The notes under the pieces are model-generated. The model saw only the letters and a program-made list of their open reading frames with translations, was not told the DNA's origin and searched no databases. Shown one piece after another: positions 43,565 to 53,912 of a DNA stretch of 64,000 bases; position 1 is the stretch's first letter, and each line of letters opens with the position of its first letter. The DNA is from Haliclona indistincta (Eukaryota > Porifera > Demospongiae > Haplosclerida > Chalinidae): NCBI GenBank assembly GCA_964017065.1, contig OZ024785.1, positions 4,812,588 through 4,876,587 of the forward strand. The letters are read 5' to 3'. Position numbers and translations under genes: made by a program.

Positions 43565-43753
43565 GAAAGAAAGGTAGAGAGAGAAAGGGAGAGAGGGAGG
43601 GGTTGTACTTACAGCAATGAAGGTAGGTACAGTGCTCTGTGTGGGGTTATTGATGATGAGAAACTTGCGTCCCTTAAACTCGATGAGCGAGGGAGCTCCA
43701 GCCGTGAGCCTGTGGTGACCCTTGCCTCCACCAGTGTGATTCGAATTAGCCAT
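42089..43753 (-). CDS. PTP4A: Protein tyrosine phosphatase type IVA (PRL)
   Basis: Exons 43753-43613, 43030-42938, 42668-42538, 42301-42227 and 42170-42089 give 173 residues, the usual length of animal PRL phosphatases. The signature P-loop HCVAGLGR is present with catalytic Cys and Arg, followed by APVLVAVALIE as in the family. The general-acid loop region is VVDLQFEDGGAPS, where vertebrate PRLs have WPFDDGAPP; the W/P are replaced but the Asp-containing part is kept. The C-terminus KKACRIM is a CaaX box after basic residues, predicting farnesylation and membrane targeting. PRLs regulate CNNM magnesium transporters and growth signalling in animals. A possible 5' non-coding exon lies near 44100-44252. 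The gene shares an upstream region with PSMF1. Confidence 0.95.
43031..43121 (-). repeat. (CCCT)n microsatellite beside the PTP4A exon 2 acceptor
   Basis: On the coding strand this is a CCCT run ending a few bases before the tgtacag acceptor of exon 2. Confidence 0.85.
43320..43600 (-). repeat. Long CT-rich microsatellite in PTP4A intron 1
   Basis: (GA)n and (GGGA)n on the plus strand, so (CT)n/(CCCT)n on the gene's coding strand. Open frames over it (Arg-Glu repeats) are artefacts. Confidence 0.9.
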
Positions 43754-44099
43754 AGCTTCAGAATAGACTTTGTAAAAACCAACAAACAAAAAGATATTTC
43801 ACAGAAGACAATGAATAAGAGATGAGTGATTCAAAAATTTGGTGAAAATCTTCTTTCAGAATAGCTGTAAATACACCTATTAAATAATGCTAGTTTGCTC
43901 CCATGCCCCAAAAGCAGAAGAAAGAACTGAATTGACTCCTAATAAAAAGACAGTGAGCGTGTTAGACAGTTTTAACTACTCCAGCGACGATTTGAAGCAG
44001 AGAAACGGTACTCGACTGCAACAATAAGAAAACGACTTGAGAATGAAGAAAAGAAGTTCAAATAAATATAAAGAGAGAAGCACGTCTGCAGCTGTTGTG

Positions 44100-44252
44100 G
44101 TGATCACGTGAGTTGACAAATAAGAACAGTTTGTGATGTGTGAGTGAGCGAGGTGGAACTGATCTGTTGCCGGTCAGTGGTGTTGGGTGGGCTCTGCACC
44201 AGTCTCCACAGCTCGCCTTCACAAACTCCATAAACGTCTGACCAAATCTGCA
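44100..44252 (-). other. Possible 5' non-coding exon of PTP4A
   Basis: A good acceptor (ttattgcag) is preceded by a 300-bp pyrimidine-rich tract on the minus strand, the same layout as PTP4A introns 1-2. The following 150 bp are less repetitive than their surroundings. No start codon in frame with the gene was found, so an untranslated exon is the best guess. Confidence 0.35.
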
Positions 44253-44261
44253 ATAAGGCTA

Positions 44262-44560
44262 AAGGAGAGAGTGAGAGAGAGGGAGGGAGGGAGAGGGAGA
44301 TAGAGAGGGGAGGGAGGGAGGGAGGGTGGGAGAGGGAGAGAGAGTGAGTGAGAGAGGGAGGGAGATAGAGAGGAGAGGGAGGGAGGGAGAGAGAGGGAGA
44401 GAGTATGAGAGAGGGAGGGAGGGAGGGAGATAGAGAGGGGAGGGAGGGAGAGAGAGAGAGTGAGTGAGAGAGGGAGGAAGGGAGAGAGAGAGAGGGGGGG
44501 AGGGGAAGGAGAAAGGGAGGGAGAGATAGACAGAGAGAGAGAGGGAGGGAGAGAGTGATT
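44262..44560 (-). repeat. CT-rich microsatellite upstream of the putative PTP4A 5' exon
   Basis: Interrupted (GA)n/(GGGA)n on the plus strand, pyrimidine-rich on the minus (coding) strand. Confidence 0.85.
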
Positions 44561-45182
44561 ATGCATCTATTGCTAGTTGTGGCTGTCTATGAATAATAAT
44601 CAATTCTTGGTAACATGAATTCACAAGCTCGGGGTCAGTTCCAATGCCAGCACACAACATGCTACCCTGTTTCTACATGTACAATCTACATGTACATGCA
44701 ATGGTCAGTAAATAACCAAAAAGGTCATTCTAGTACAAAATACCCAAATTAATACCAACAGGATAGTGGGAGGCAATCTTAGCACACAAACCAACATTGA
44801 GATTTAAGAGATTAATCAACAAAAATTCAGTCGAGACCAATGGTAATTTGCATGTATAAAGCCCCTTCATTAGCAATGTATATCACAGTTACATGCATTA
44901 TACTGTTCTTATTAAAACATTGAGTTGTGTGCGTTCACACACTCTAGCTAGCAGCATATAACACGACAACAAGTTTTGGCTATTTTAAGCACTAGAATTG
45001 ACAAATCAAAGTTGTCTTTATAAACAGCACAAACATTCCTCGGTGACCTGTTTACCATCGACAACAACAAATACACAGCGCCCACACACAGAGAGAGAGA
45101 GAGGGAAGGTTCATTAACATAATACAGCAACACGACAGTTCGTACACATTGAAACATACACAATCAAATGCACACATGAACG

Positions 45183-45221
<39 letters not shown>

Positions 45222-45222
45222 G

Positions 45223-45267
<45 letters not shown>

Positions 45268-46918
45268 TAATTGTAAAATAGTAATAAATATGATGAGGGA
45301 GGGCAAAGCAATTAAAGAAACACTCAGCACAGCCACATGCTGTGTGAAGAACTGACTGAGGGATGAAGTCAGTGCTCAACAAAAGACAATCCAAACTACA
45401 CACAATGTGTACATGATACTGCATAACTAGTTATGAGTCTGGAGTGATAATTACCCCATCAACTGATGTCATTCCACTACATCTGGTGGTTCATGTAATA
45501 TTGTTCAAACATCCTAATCAACTTAGGCACGAGCCAAGACAGGAGAATTAGAGACAACGACATAACTTGAGAACGGTGATTAGCAAAATAATGGAGCAGT
45601 TTAACACTGGGCTATGTTTACAGAAAGCACAGCTGTTCATCAAGCAAGAGATCAGTGGAGCATACCTTGGGGACTACTGTTATCAGAGATCAATCTCAAA
45701 GGTGGTGGGAGACCAAAACAATGTAACGAGAGGATAACACGCACACACAAAGCAAACACACACACTCACTCAAGAAAAAATACTATCACAAGCATAGCTA
45801 GAATACCACCTAACCAGTATGGTCATAAGTATAAAAGCTGAAGCATGACAACGTCTCATGCAAGACCATTAGGACATGGGACCATTAGGGCATGGGACCA
45901 TTAGGACATGGGACTGTTCAACACAGGGCACCGACTAATGAACAGAATACTGTATACGAAGAGGGAATATTATATATATATATACACCAAAGTTGTGTGT
46001 TACGAAGGGAGTTAAGCTGGTACAAACATGTAAACTGCAGAGAGGTCAAGATAACTATTCTGAAAGTGGTCTATTAGTCAAGAAATAGGTGTGTATTGCT
46101 GTCAATTTGCAGGACAATGGTGTCACCTAGCACACCTCTATGCATCAAATAATGGTCTAAAAACAGGAAACAGAATGACAATTAGACGCAGAAATACAGG
46201 TACAAGTTGTGCAGCAAGAGTCAGCCAAGCCTTTAACAGCCTTTGAACTACTAGCAAAACAAATTTACTTGTCACAATTTCCCCTTTAGACAAGACTGTT
46301 GTTGGGCTAAAATATACAAAGGCAGCGCATGCACACATAATTATTTACTACTTCATATTTAATAGACTACTTAGGACATATCAAAGAGGCTCTTTGCATG
46401 AGAAAGTATCTATGGTCTATGTGTGTGAATACACAACTCCACCAGCTGTCTAACCACATCACAGCCAACAGGTCACAAATCCCGCAACAATGGCGACGCG
46501 TTGCTAACGAGGCTACCTCGTTTTACATCAAGTGAAAATTGCTAATCAAACATTTATCCTTTACTAGTAATTGTAACACATCTAGGCACCGGTCTTTACA
46601 CCCTGTGACAGCGCCATTAGAGTATCTATGGAAGGTCACGCGTGATCGGACAAAACCACACAGAGAAATTCAAATTTCACAATAGCAACGTGTGCGAAAA
46701 GGTGAGAAAGAGAGATGAAATGGTGCTTACACGAGTGTTGCTTCTCATCAGCGAACAGGCACTTTGGGAAAGAAATGGTAGCGCAGCCACGCGAGGAAAG
46801 AAAAATGGAGAGATGACTCGGCGATGATAGAGTGGGAGGGAAGAAAGGGCGGAGATTGAGATTGCTTCAATCCTGCCGTATTAAACTCTATTTACATACA
46901 GACAAAGAAAAATGCGTA
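44561..46918. other. Intergenic/upstream region between PTP4A and PSMF1
   Basis: It contains (CA)n at 45185-45266, three copies of ACCATTAGG[AG]CATGGG at about 45867-45914, and a short (TA)n near 45971. No supported coding gene. The right end (46450-46918) is the likely bidirectional promoter area of PSMF1 (plus) and, if PTP4A has distal 5' exons, of PTP4A too. Confidence 0.5.
45185..45266. repeat. (CA)n microsatellite
   Basis: Two (CA)n runs separated by CTCACGCACACACACGCGCG. Frames rich in Cys/Val on the minus strand are artefacts of the repeat. Confidence 0.9.
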
Positions 46919-48848
46919 ATGGCTGAGTCGCTGGATAGTCTGCTTGAGAGGTCTCTCGCAGGGTCTAATGTGAGCTCAACAAGCGATGCTCTAGTCGTGG
47001 GGCTCCATTCTAAGCTGCTTTCTGAAGGATTCGAGTGCGTGGCGCTCGGAGACGAAGTCAGCGACCTCACATGCATGTGCTCTGATCAAATTATATATTT
47101 TAGAACTTTGGTGTTACCGGCACTCGTGGGTCTGAGGTGGCTGTTCTATCATCTAGCTCTAATCCATTTCTTCCCACTGGATGGAATGATGTTCACGATG
47201 CGTACACTCTGCAATATCGGGCTCAGGGTCTTGGTACATCACTCTATTTAGTCAAACTGATTCCTCTAGGAGAGAGCTGCATCATCAGTGCATTAGTCAG
47301 TACAGTGCATGGCTAGGCTAGTCTGAGCTACCGTGTGTGTGTTCTGTAGAGCTCCAGCCGCATGGATCAACCCTTCACCGTCAATCTGTCACTACCCAAC
47401 ATGATCCACTGGCGTGAGGGACAGGCTGCCTCTTCAAAAATATTCCAAAAACCACTCGAACTGTTCTCAACATTTGATAAAGAAATAGTGTCCAAACTCA
47501 AGCAGCAAAGGTGTAATCCCTATTATGTCTAGTTTTCAATGTTGATATGTGGTGTTTTGTAGTTCTCAAAAACAGGCAGCATCGTCAAAGCCCAGACCGA
47601 AAGATGAAAGACACCATGATGATCCTCTTAGAGTGTCCGCTCCTCGCCATGGATACCATCCTCATTACCACCCCCAACCGATGTTAGTAGCACCTTAGCT
47701 ATTGATCACAATGTAGAAATAAAGATAGTATCCAATGCCTGTTTCATTATCATTACATTGTGTCCTGGAGTTCATTTTCTGTTCTCAGTATTTGTTACTA
47801 CCGACTTTAATTTTGTAGTGCTTGTCTCTTTTATACTACCGTGCGTGTTTATTATAGGGCATCAGATCCGTTTGCTGTTGGCGGTGGAGATCTATCACCA
47901 TTCGGGTTAGTGACATCATGTTGCGATAATGTTCCATAGCATTGCTCCCTATCCAGTACTGGAGGAGGTATGTTGATGGATCCTTTCAGACAAGGGGGAA
48001 GATTTGGAGGAGGGTAAGTGGTGCTATCATACTCTATTTTACAAGGCGCTATACGTCTGTGCGTGATAGGTTATATCCTCCTGGTCCAAGATTTGACCCT
48101 GTGGCTCCGTTTGGTCCTGGGTCACACCCTGACTGGCCAAGTGGTGGCAGAGGAGGACGAATGGGTGGAAGGTGAGAGATAGGTACATTATCTATCTACA
48201 TCACTCTTTTCTCTCTTTCTCTCCCTCCCTCCCTCTCTCCCTCCCTCTCTCCCTCCCTCCCTCCCTCCCTCCTTTCTCTCTCCCTCCCTCCCTTCCTTTC
48301 TTCCTTCCTCTCTCTCTCCTTTGCTCCCTCCCTTCCTCTCTCTCTCCCTTGCTTCCTCCCTTCCTCTCACTCCTCTCTCTCTCTCTCTCTCTCTCTTCCT
48401 TCCTCTCTCTCTCCCTCGCTCCCTCCCTTCCTCTCCGTCCCTCCCTCCTTTCTCTCTCTCTCTCTCTCTCCCTCCCTCTCTTCCTCCCTCCCTTCCTCTC
48501 TCCCTCCCTTCCTCCTTTCTACCTCCCTCCCTCCCTTCCTCTCTCCCTCCCTCCTTTCTCCCTCCCTTCCTCCCTCCCTCCTTCCTCCCTCCCTCCTTTC
48601 TCCCTCCCTTCCTCCCTCCCTCCTTCCTCCCTCCCTCCTTTCTTCCTCCCTCCCTTCCTCTCTCCCTCCCTCCTTTCTCCCTCCCTCCCTTCCTCTCTCC
48701 CTCCCTCCTTTCTCCCTCCCTCCTTTCTCCCTCCCTCCCTCCTTTCTCCCTCCCTCCCTCTCATTGTTGGTGTCACTCCATGTACAATAGACCACCTGAT
48801 CCCGACCACTTGCCTCTTCCTGGGTATGATGATGACATGTTCTCATGA
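46919..48848 (+). CDS. PSMF1: Proteasome inhibitor PI31 (PSMF1)
   Basis: Eight exons (46919-47056, 47104-47295, 47350-47510, 47563-47682, 47858-47905, 47957-48013, 48070-48171, 48791-48848) join in phase to 291 residues, close to the ~270 of mammals. The N-terminal FP domain contains LPTGWND and YTLQYRA, as in PI31. The C-terminal half is Gly/Pro-rich with the family signatures DPLRV, SDPFAVGGGDLSPFG, MLMDPFRQGG, YPPGPRFDPVAPFGP and the ending PPDPDHLPLPGYDDDMFS. PI31 binds the 20S proteasome and acts as an assembly/transport adaptor; the C-terminal tyrosine-containing end contacts the proteasome. Intron 1 is only 47 bp. Intron 7 is almost wholly a 550-bp pyrimidine microsatellite. Confidence 0.95.
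48204..48761 (+). repeat. CCCT/CTTC-rich microsatellite filling PSMF1 intron 7
   Basis: About 560 bp of pyrimidine-only repeat on the gene's coding strand, followed by about 30 bp and the acceptor tacaatag. Internal 30-40 bp higher-order repeats (CTCCCTCCCTCCTTTCTCC) are visible. Confidence 0.92.
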
Positions 48849-48962
48849 GTTCAACACATGAAAAAAAATACACAACACTGCTACATTCTGATACCACTAT
48901 TAATAACCTCAATATTGTTTCATGTTCTCTAAAGTACTGCTAACAGTAACACGTAATCATTG

Positions 48963-50653
48963 TTAATTGTGCCTAATTAGTATTGCTCTGCGCTCTTCCA
49001 TGTACTCCTCTTCTTGCTTGAACCATTTATCGTAAATGTCTTCTATCATTCCCTGCACGTTGACAATCTCGTCTCGCTGTCGGTAGCGGTAGTTCTTTGA
49101 CACACACGAGAACAGCACCAGTGACACCAGGATCAGAAACCCCTTCACTCCCTCACTGATCAACCAGGATTGCTTTTCAGTGATGTAATCGTTCAAAAGA
49201 TCCACTACCAGTATTCTGATGCTGAAGGTGGCATACCACAGACCAATGAGTAGTCCTCTTGTTGTGCGAGGAGCCTGGGCACTGATGAACTCAAACACTG
49301 TCATGGAGACAAGCAGAGAGGAGAGACCATTGAGGAGCTGAGGGATGATGAACCACAGGTAGGTGTTGTCAACAGGATCATTGAAATGGGTGCAGTTTTT
49401 AGTCCCACTTCGAACTAGATAGCAATTGTTGATAGAGCTGAGATTATTTGGTAGATACTGAGAGTGTGTTTGTTTCCAATAACCACTGTCATGATTCAGA
49501 ACCAATACAATGTATATGGCAACTTGAACCAGTGACAGATACATGCCAATCTACATTTTTGTGAGCATCAGTACAGAGTTTACTCTGAGACACAGTTTAG
49601 TAATCACCAGTCGATACAGTGGTATACCAACCACTGCAACTAAGGAGCTAATGTTCAATGGACTACCAGTGATCAGTAGCAGTACTGGTAGTGAAGGACA
49701 GCTGGTCCTCTGGAGCTGGTCTGGAGCAGAAAAGCCATCTCCTGCTAGATGGTATCCAAACAGACACAGGAGGAGTGGTAGGATGCGTAGGAATGTCTTG
49801 GTGTCCTCCACCTCCTCATTGGTGAATGGTCCTCCATACTTGTTCTTGCCCAGGTCAATACGAGGTGGAATATCCTCCTCCCAGTAGGTCAAGGCACTGC
49901 GATTCTCAGGAATCTTGTGATCTCATGAGTACCTAAGCACTTTGTAAATATTCTTGAATGGGTTAAGGCCAGCTTTTTCATTGTAAAGATTTGCCTTTGA
50001 ATGCCAAATCAGCAACAGACCAAGTGCTGTGGTGCAACACAATACTGCCAAAAGAAAAGACATGGAGATAAAATTTACAGCATGATTTTCTTGAAAATTG
50101 CAAGGAAGAATTGCCAACCAGCCAGTTATAATATAGAATAGAATTTGCTGGCCAACATTTTGACTCCAATAGTACCAGTGGATGAAGGAAATCAATTTTG
50201 GTGTAGGAGCCTCTAGTAACTGATCTAGTCCAAACTGTATTGCACTGGCTTCAAATATTCTTCTCCTACAATCATTAACACTGCTCCAATAAGACCTACA
50301 GCTGCATACATTGTGTTCACATATTCAGTGAAAGGGTTATCACCGAGTGTAAAATCAACAATAGCAGCGGCAAGAAGATATATCATTGCTATAATTTGTC
50401 CAACCAACAGTGCCACCAAAGATCCCTTGATAGTTCTGTACCTAGTAAATCGAACATCAGCCAAGTGACCGAGAACAGGAAAGCTCAAGAAAATCAAACC
50501 CTGACCAATCACAAAAGCAGTTCTATACAATTTGTCCTGATATCTCTGTAGAAAGCCAACTCGTGATATATTGGAGAGCTCCATCACTAAGGAACACACG
50601 ATCACAACTACATAGCCAGCTAACGGTTTCCACTTCGCCATTCTCAACAACAC
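48963..50653 (-). pseudogene. SLC15-like transporter pseudogene
   Basis: The sequence covers the whole length of the intact paralogue at 51.8-53.5 kb but is broken three times. A single-base deletion near 50266 shifts the frame after VLMIVGE. A TGG-to-TGA change occurs at about 49921 (RYS*DHKIPEN), and TGG-to-TAG at about 49549 (TKM*IGM). The last 193 codons and the middle segments remain almost identical to the intact gene, so inactivation is recent or gene conversion has been active. It is intronless like the intact copy. Confidence 0.88.
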
Positions 50654-51123
50654 AAAGTGTATCTACTTTGAAAGTTGAGTATCCTCAATCTTAGGCTCCT
50701 GAAGGATAATATACAGGCAATAATAAACAGCAAGCAGTGCTTGTTTCAGTTTTCGATTCCATAGACTATTAATGCATTAAGAATGCTTGTAGTGTTTACT
50801 ATGAAATTCAACTGCAAATTCATAGCCACAATTCTATGCACGCATCAAAATCATTACCATAACTTATATCTTGCTATACTGGCTTTAGATCAGTTTCTGC
50901 TGTGCAATAAAGTCACTGTGGTTCCTGCTACTGAAGACAATACTCCTGTCTACTGCATGCTAGTAAACAAGTGCACACTTTAGCTTTCAGGTTAAAATTG
51001 AGATTTTTATTGTAGCTGCATGTCATTTTAGTAAAGCAAGACATTACATGAGAGATGAATGATAGAGGAATGGGATCAGTGCATTATTTAACTAACTACC
51101 AGAATTATTTAAAATTGCAAGTT
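50654..51123. other. Spacer between transporter copies
   Basis: AT-rich, with no supported gene. It holds the former promoter of the pseudogene. Confidence 0.5.
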
Positions 51124-51660
51124 TTACCATAACAAGTACTTGTGCAATGAGCACATTTTGATTATATTTGCTTTGCGATCTTCCACATACTCATCTTCTT
51201 GCTTGAACCATTTCTCATGTGTTTCACTGCACATTGACAATCTCGTCTTGCTGTCGGTAGTGGTATAGTTCTTTGACACACATGAGAACAGCACCAGTGA
51301 CACCAGGATCAGAACCCCCTTCACTCCTTCACTGATCAACCAGGATTGCTTTTCAGTGATTTAATTATTCACTACCAGTAATCTGATGCTGAAGGTGACA
51401 TACCACAGACCAATGGACAGTCCCTGGGTAGTGCGAGGAGCCTGGGCACTGATGAACTCAGACACAGTCAAGGAAACAAGCAGAGAGGAGAGGCCATTGA
51501 GGAGCTGAGGGATTAGGTATTGTCAACAGGATCATTGAAATGGGTGCAGTTTTTACTGTTTAGTCTCACTTCGAACTAGATAGCAATTTTTGATGATACT
51601 GATGAGTGTGTGTGCTTGTTCCCAATAACCACTGTCATGATTCATGTTGTGTAACAATAA
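51124..51660 (-). pseudogene. SLC15-like transporter fragment (3' end only)
   Basis: Only the C-terminal third is recognisable (segments matching EFISAQAPRT, QSWLISEGVKG, LVLFSCVSKNY, KWFKQE-EYVE). There are several frameshifts, a stop at about 51360 and internal deletions. It is more decayed than the 49-50.6 kb copy. The surrounding homology shows tandem duplication of the transporter. Confidence 0.85.
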
Positions 51661-51792
51661 ATTATTTATAGCAACCTAAAGAATTAAATTTTACACAAAA
51701 TGAGGACGATGAGAACTCTAAACTCTACGCACACTGAACTACTAAAACACTCTCTATACATTATATAATAGTTAAGTTGAGCTTGCACATAA

Positions 51793-53505
51793 TTATGCAA
51801 TGAGCTTATATTTGGATAGTATTGCTCTGCGCTCTTCCATGTACTCCTCCTCTTGCTTGAACCATTTATCGTATGTGTCTTCTATCATTCCCTGCACGTT
51901 GACAATCTCGTCTCGCTGTCGGTAGCGGTAGTTCTTTGAAACACATGAGAACAGCACCAGTGACACCAGGATCAGAAACCCCTTCACTCCCTCACTGATC
52001 AACCAGGATTGCTTTTCAGTGATGTAATTATTCAAAGGAACCACTACCAGTGATCTGATGCTGAAGGTGGCATACCACAGACCAATGAGTAGTCCCCTTG
52101 TAGTGCGAGGAGCCTGGGCACTGATGAACTCAAACACTGTCATGGAGACAAGCAGAGAGGAGAGGCCATTGAGGAGCTGAGGGATGACGAACCACAGGTA
52201 GGTGTTGTCAACAGGATCATTGAAAAAGATGCATTTTTCAGTTCCTTTTCGAATTAGATAGCAATTAGTGAAAGAAGTGCGGTTATGAAATGGTATGTAA
52301 TGTGAGTATGCTTGTTTCCAGTAACTACTGTCATGATTCAGAACCAATACAATGTAGATAGCAACTTGAACCAGTGACAGAAACATGCCAATCCACATTT
52401 TTGTGAGCATCAGTACAGAGTTTACTCTGAGACACAGTTTAGTAATCACCAGTCGATACAGTGGTATACCAACCACTGCAACTAAGGAGCTAATGTTCAA
52501 TGGACTACCAGTGATCAGTAGCAGTACTGGTAGTGAAGGACAGCTGGTCCTCTGGAGCTGGTCTGGAGCAGAAAAGCCATCTCCAGCTAGATGGTATCCA
52601 AACAAACACAGTAGGAGTGGTAGGATGCGTAGGAATGTCTTGGTGTCCTCCACCTCCTCATTGGTGAATGGTCCTCCATACTTGTTCTTGCCCAGGTCAA
52701 TACGAGGTGGAATATCCTCCTCCCAGTAGGTCAAGGCACTGCGATTCTCAGGAATCTTGTGATTCCATGAATACCTAAGCACTTTGTAAATATTCTTGAA
52801 TGGGTTAAGGCCAGCTTTTTCATTGTAAAGATTTGCCTTTGAATGCCAAATCAGCAACAGACCAAGTGCAGTGGTGCAACACAATACTCCTAAAAGTACT
52901 GACATTGAAATAAAATTTATACTAAGATTTTCTTGATAATTGCAAGGAAGAATTGCCAACCAGCCAGTTATAATATAGAATAGAATTTGCTGGCCAACAT
53001 TTTGACTCCAATAGTACCAGTGGATGAAGGAAATCAATTTTTGTGTAGGAGCCTCTAGTAACTGATCTAGTCCAAACTGTATTGCACTGGCTTCAAAGAT
53101 TCCTTCTCCTACAATCATTAACACTGCTCCAAGAAGACCTACAATTAGATATGCGGCGTTCACATGTAAAGTGAAAGGGTTAACACCCAGTGTGAAATCG
53201 ACAATAGCAACAACAAAAAGATACATCATTGCTAGTACCTGCCCGACCAGCAGTGACACAAAAGTTCCCTTGATAGCTCGGTACCTAGTGAATCGAACAT
53301 CAGATAGGTATCCAAGAAGAGGAAAGCACAGAAACATCAACCCCTGTCCAATCGCTATAAGAATTCTAGATATGTTGTCTTCGTAGTTCTGCAAAAATCC
53401 AATATGTGTTATATTTGAGACTTGCATTAGTAAGGAACACATGATGACTATCACATAGCCAGCTGGTAGTTTCCACTTGATAAGCATTGAAATGTACTGA
53501 AACAC
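51793..53505 (-). CDS. SLC15/POT-family proton-coupled oligopeptide transporter, intronless
   Basis: A single 570-codon exon. It has about 12 hydrophobic helices, the early loop GYLSDVRFTRYRAIK (the POT-family D-x-x-x-x-R-Y region), FIHWYYWSQNVGQQ in the fourth-fifth helix area, and RIDLGKNKYGGPFTNEEVEDTKTFLRIL in the central loop, typical of animal SLC15 members. The C-terminus is a cytoplasmic acidic/basic tail. The classic ExxERF motif of helix 1 is not seen (here SLLMQVSNIT), so substrate and proton coupling may differ. Two possible starts lie six codons apart (M1 or M7). Expected role: plasma-membrane or lysosomal uptake of di/tripeptides or related substrates. It lies in a cluster with two broken paralogues; lack of introns in an intron-rich genome suggests retro-origin. 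Confidence 0.85.
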   Translation of the reverse strand: MFQYISMLIKWKLPAGYVIVIMCSLLMQVSNITHIGFLQNYEDNISRILIAIGQGLMFLCFPLLGYLSDVRFTRYRAIKGTFVSLLVGQVLAMMYLFVVAIVDFTLGVNPFTLHVNAAYLIVGLLGAVLMIVGEGIFEASAIQFGLDQLLEAPTQKLISFIHWYYWSQNVGQQILFYIITGWLAILPCNYQENLSINFISMSVLLGVLCCTTALGLLLIWHSKANLYNEKAGLNPFKNIYKVLRYSWNHKIPENRSALTYWEEDIPPRIDLGKNKYGGPFTNEEVEDTKTFLRILPLLLCLFGYHLAGDGFSAPDQLQRTSCPSLPVLLLITGSPLNISSLVAVVGIPLYRLVITKLCLRVNSVLMLTKMWIGMFLSLVQVAIYIVLVLNHDSSYWKQAYSHYIPFHNRTSFTNCYLIRKGTEKCIFFNDPVDNTYLWFVIPQLLNGLSSLLVSMTVFEFISAQAPRTTRGLLIGLWYATFSIRSLVVVPLNNYITEKQSWLISEGVKGFLILVSLVLFSCVSKNYRYRQRDEIVNVQGMIEDTYDKWFKQEEEYMEERRAILSKYKLIA

Positions 53506-53912
53506 TCAAGTTGCAGTCTACCAATCTTCAGAGAAATTCATCAGCAGTATGCAACCGATTGGTGCTTTTATAACTTTTCATTGTTGCAGCATTGATACTG
53601 TACAATGTCTTTGAAGTCAGCTTCAGTTTAAAGCACTGCTATCATTAATTTCAGTTTGCTGATAAAATCAGTATGCACTGAAAGCAGTAGTTATTTGATG
53701 ATCCGACAAGAAAGCTCCCACAGTTTAGTGACCTCTGCTGAAAATGATATTTCTGTTAGCAAACAAGGTTTGCAATAGATGACAAGATATGAAGCACGAG
53801 TCACGACTGTACGCGCTAATGCACTCTTGTTGTACTAAGCTTGCACAATGCATGCCGAGTGTACTGTATGCATATAAATTATGCTGTACAAGGCACGCCC
53901 CTTCTTGACAAG
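53506..53912. other. Divergent promoter region
   Basis: The roughly 400 bp between the minus-strand transporter start and the plus-strand 53.9-kb gene start. No other feature is recognised. Confidence 0.5.

Noticed and set aside
43312..43825. Long Arg/Glu-repeat and Pro/Ser-repeat open frames
   Set aside because: They arise from GA/CT microsatellites inside PTP4A introns and have no splice or codon support.
45052..45424. Cys/Val-rich frames on the minus strand
   Set aside because: Caused by a (CA)n microsatellite.
46138..46338. Hydrophobic 66-codon minus-strand frame
   Set aside because: No splice partners, and the AT-rich non-coding context suggests a chance hydrophobic frame.
48172..48912. 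Pro-Ser-Leu-rich and Arg-Glu-Gly-rich long frames
   Set aside because: Pure microsatellite of PSMF1 intron 7; flanking exons splice cleanly over it.
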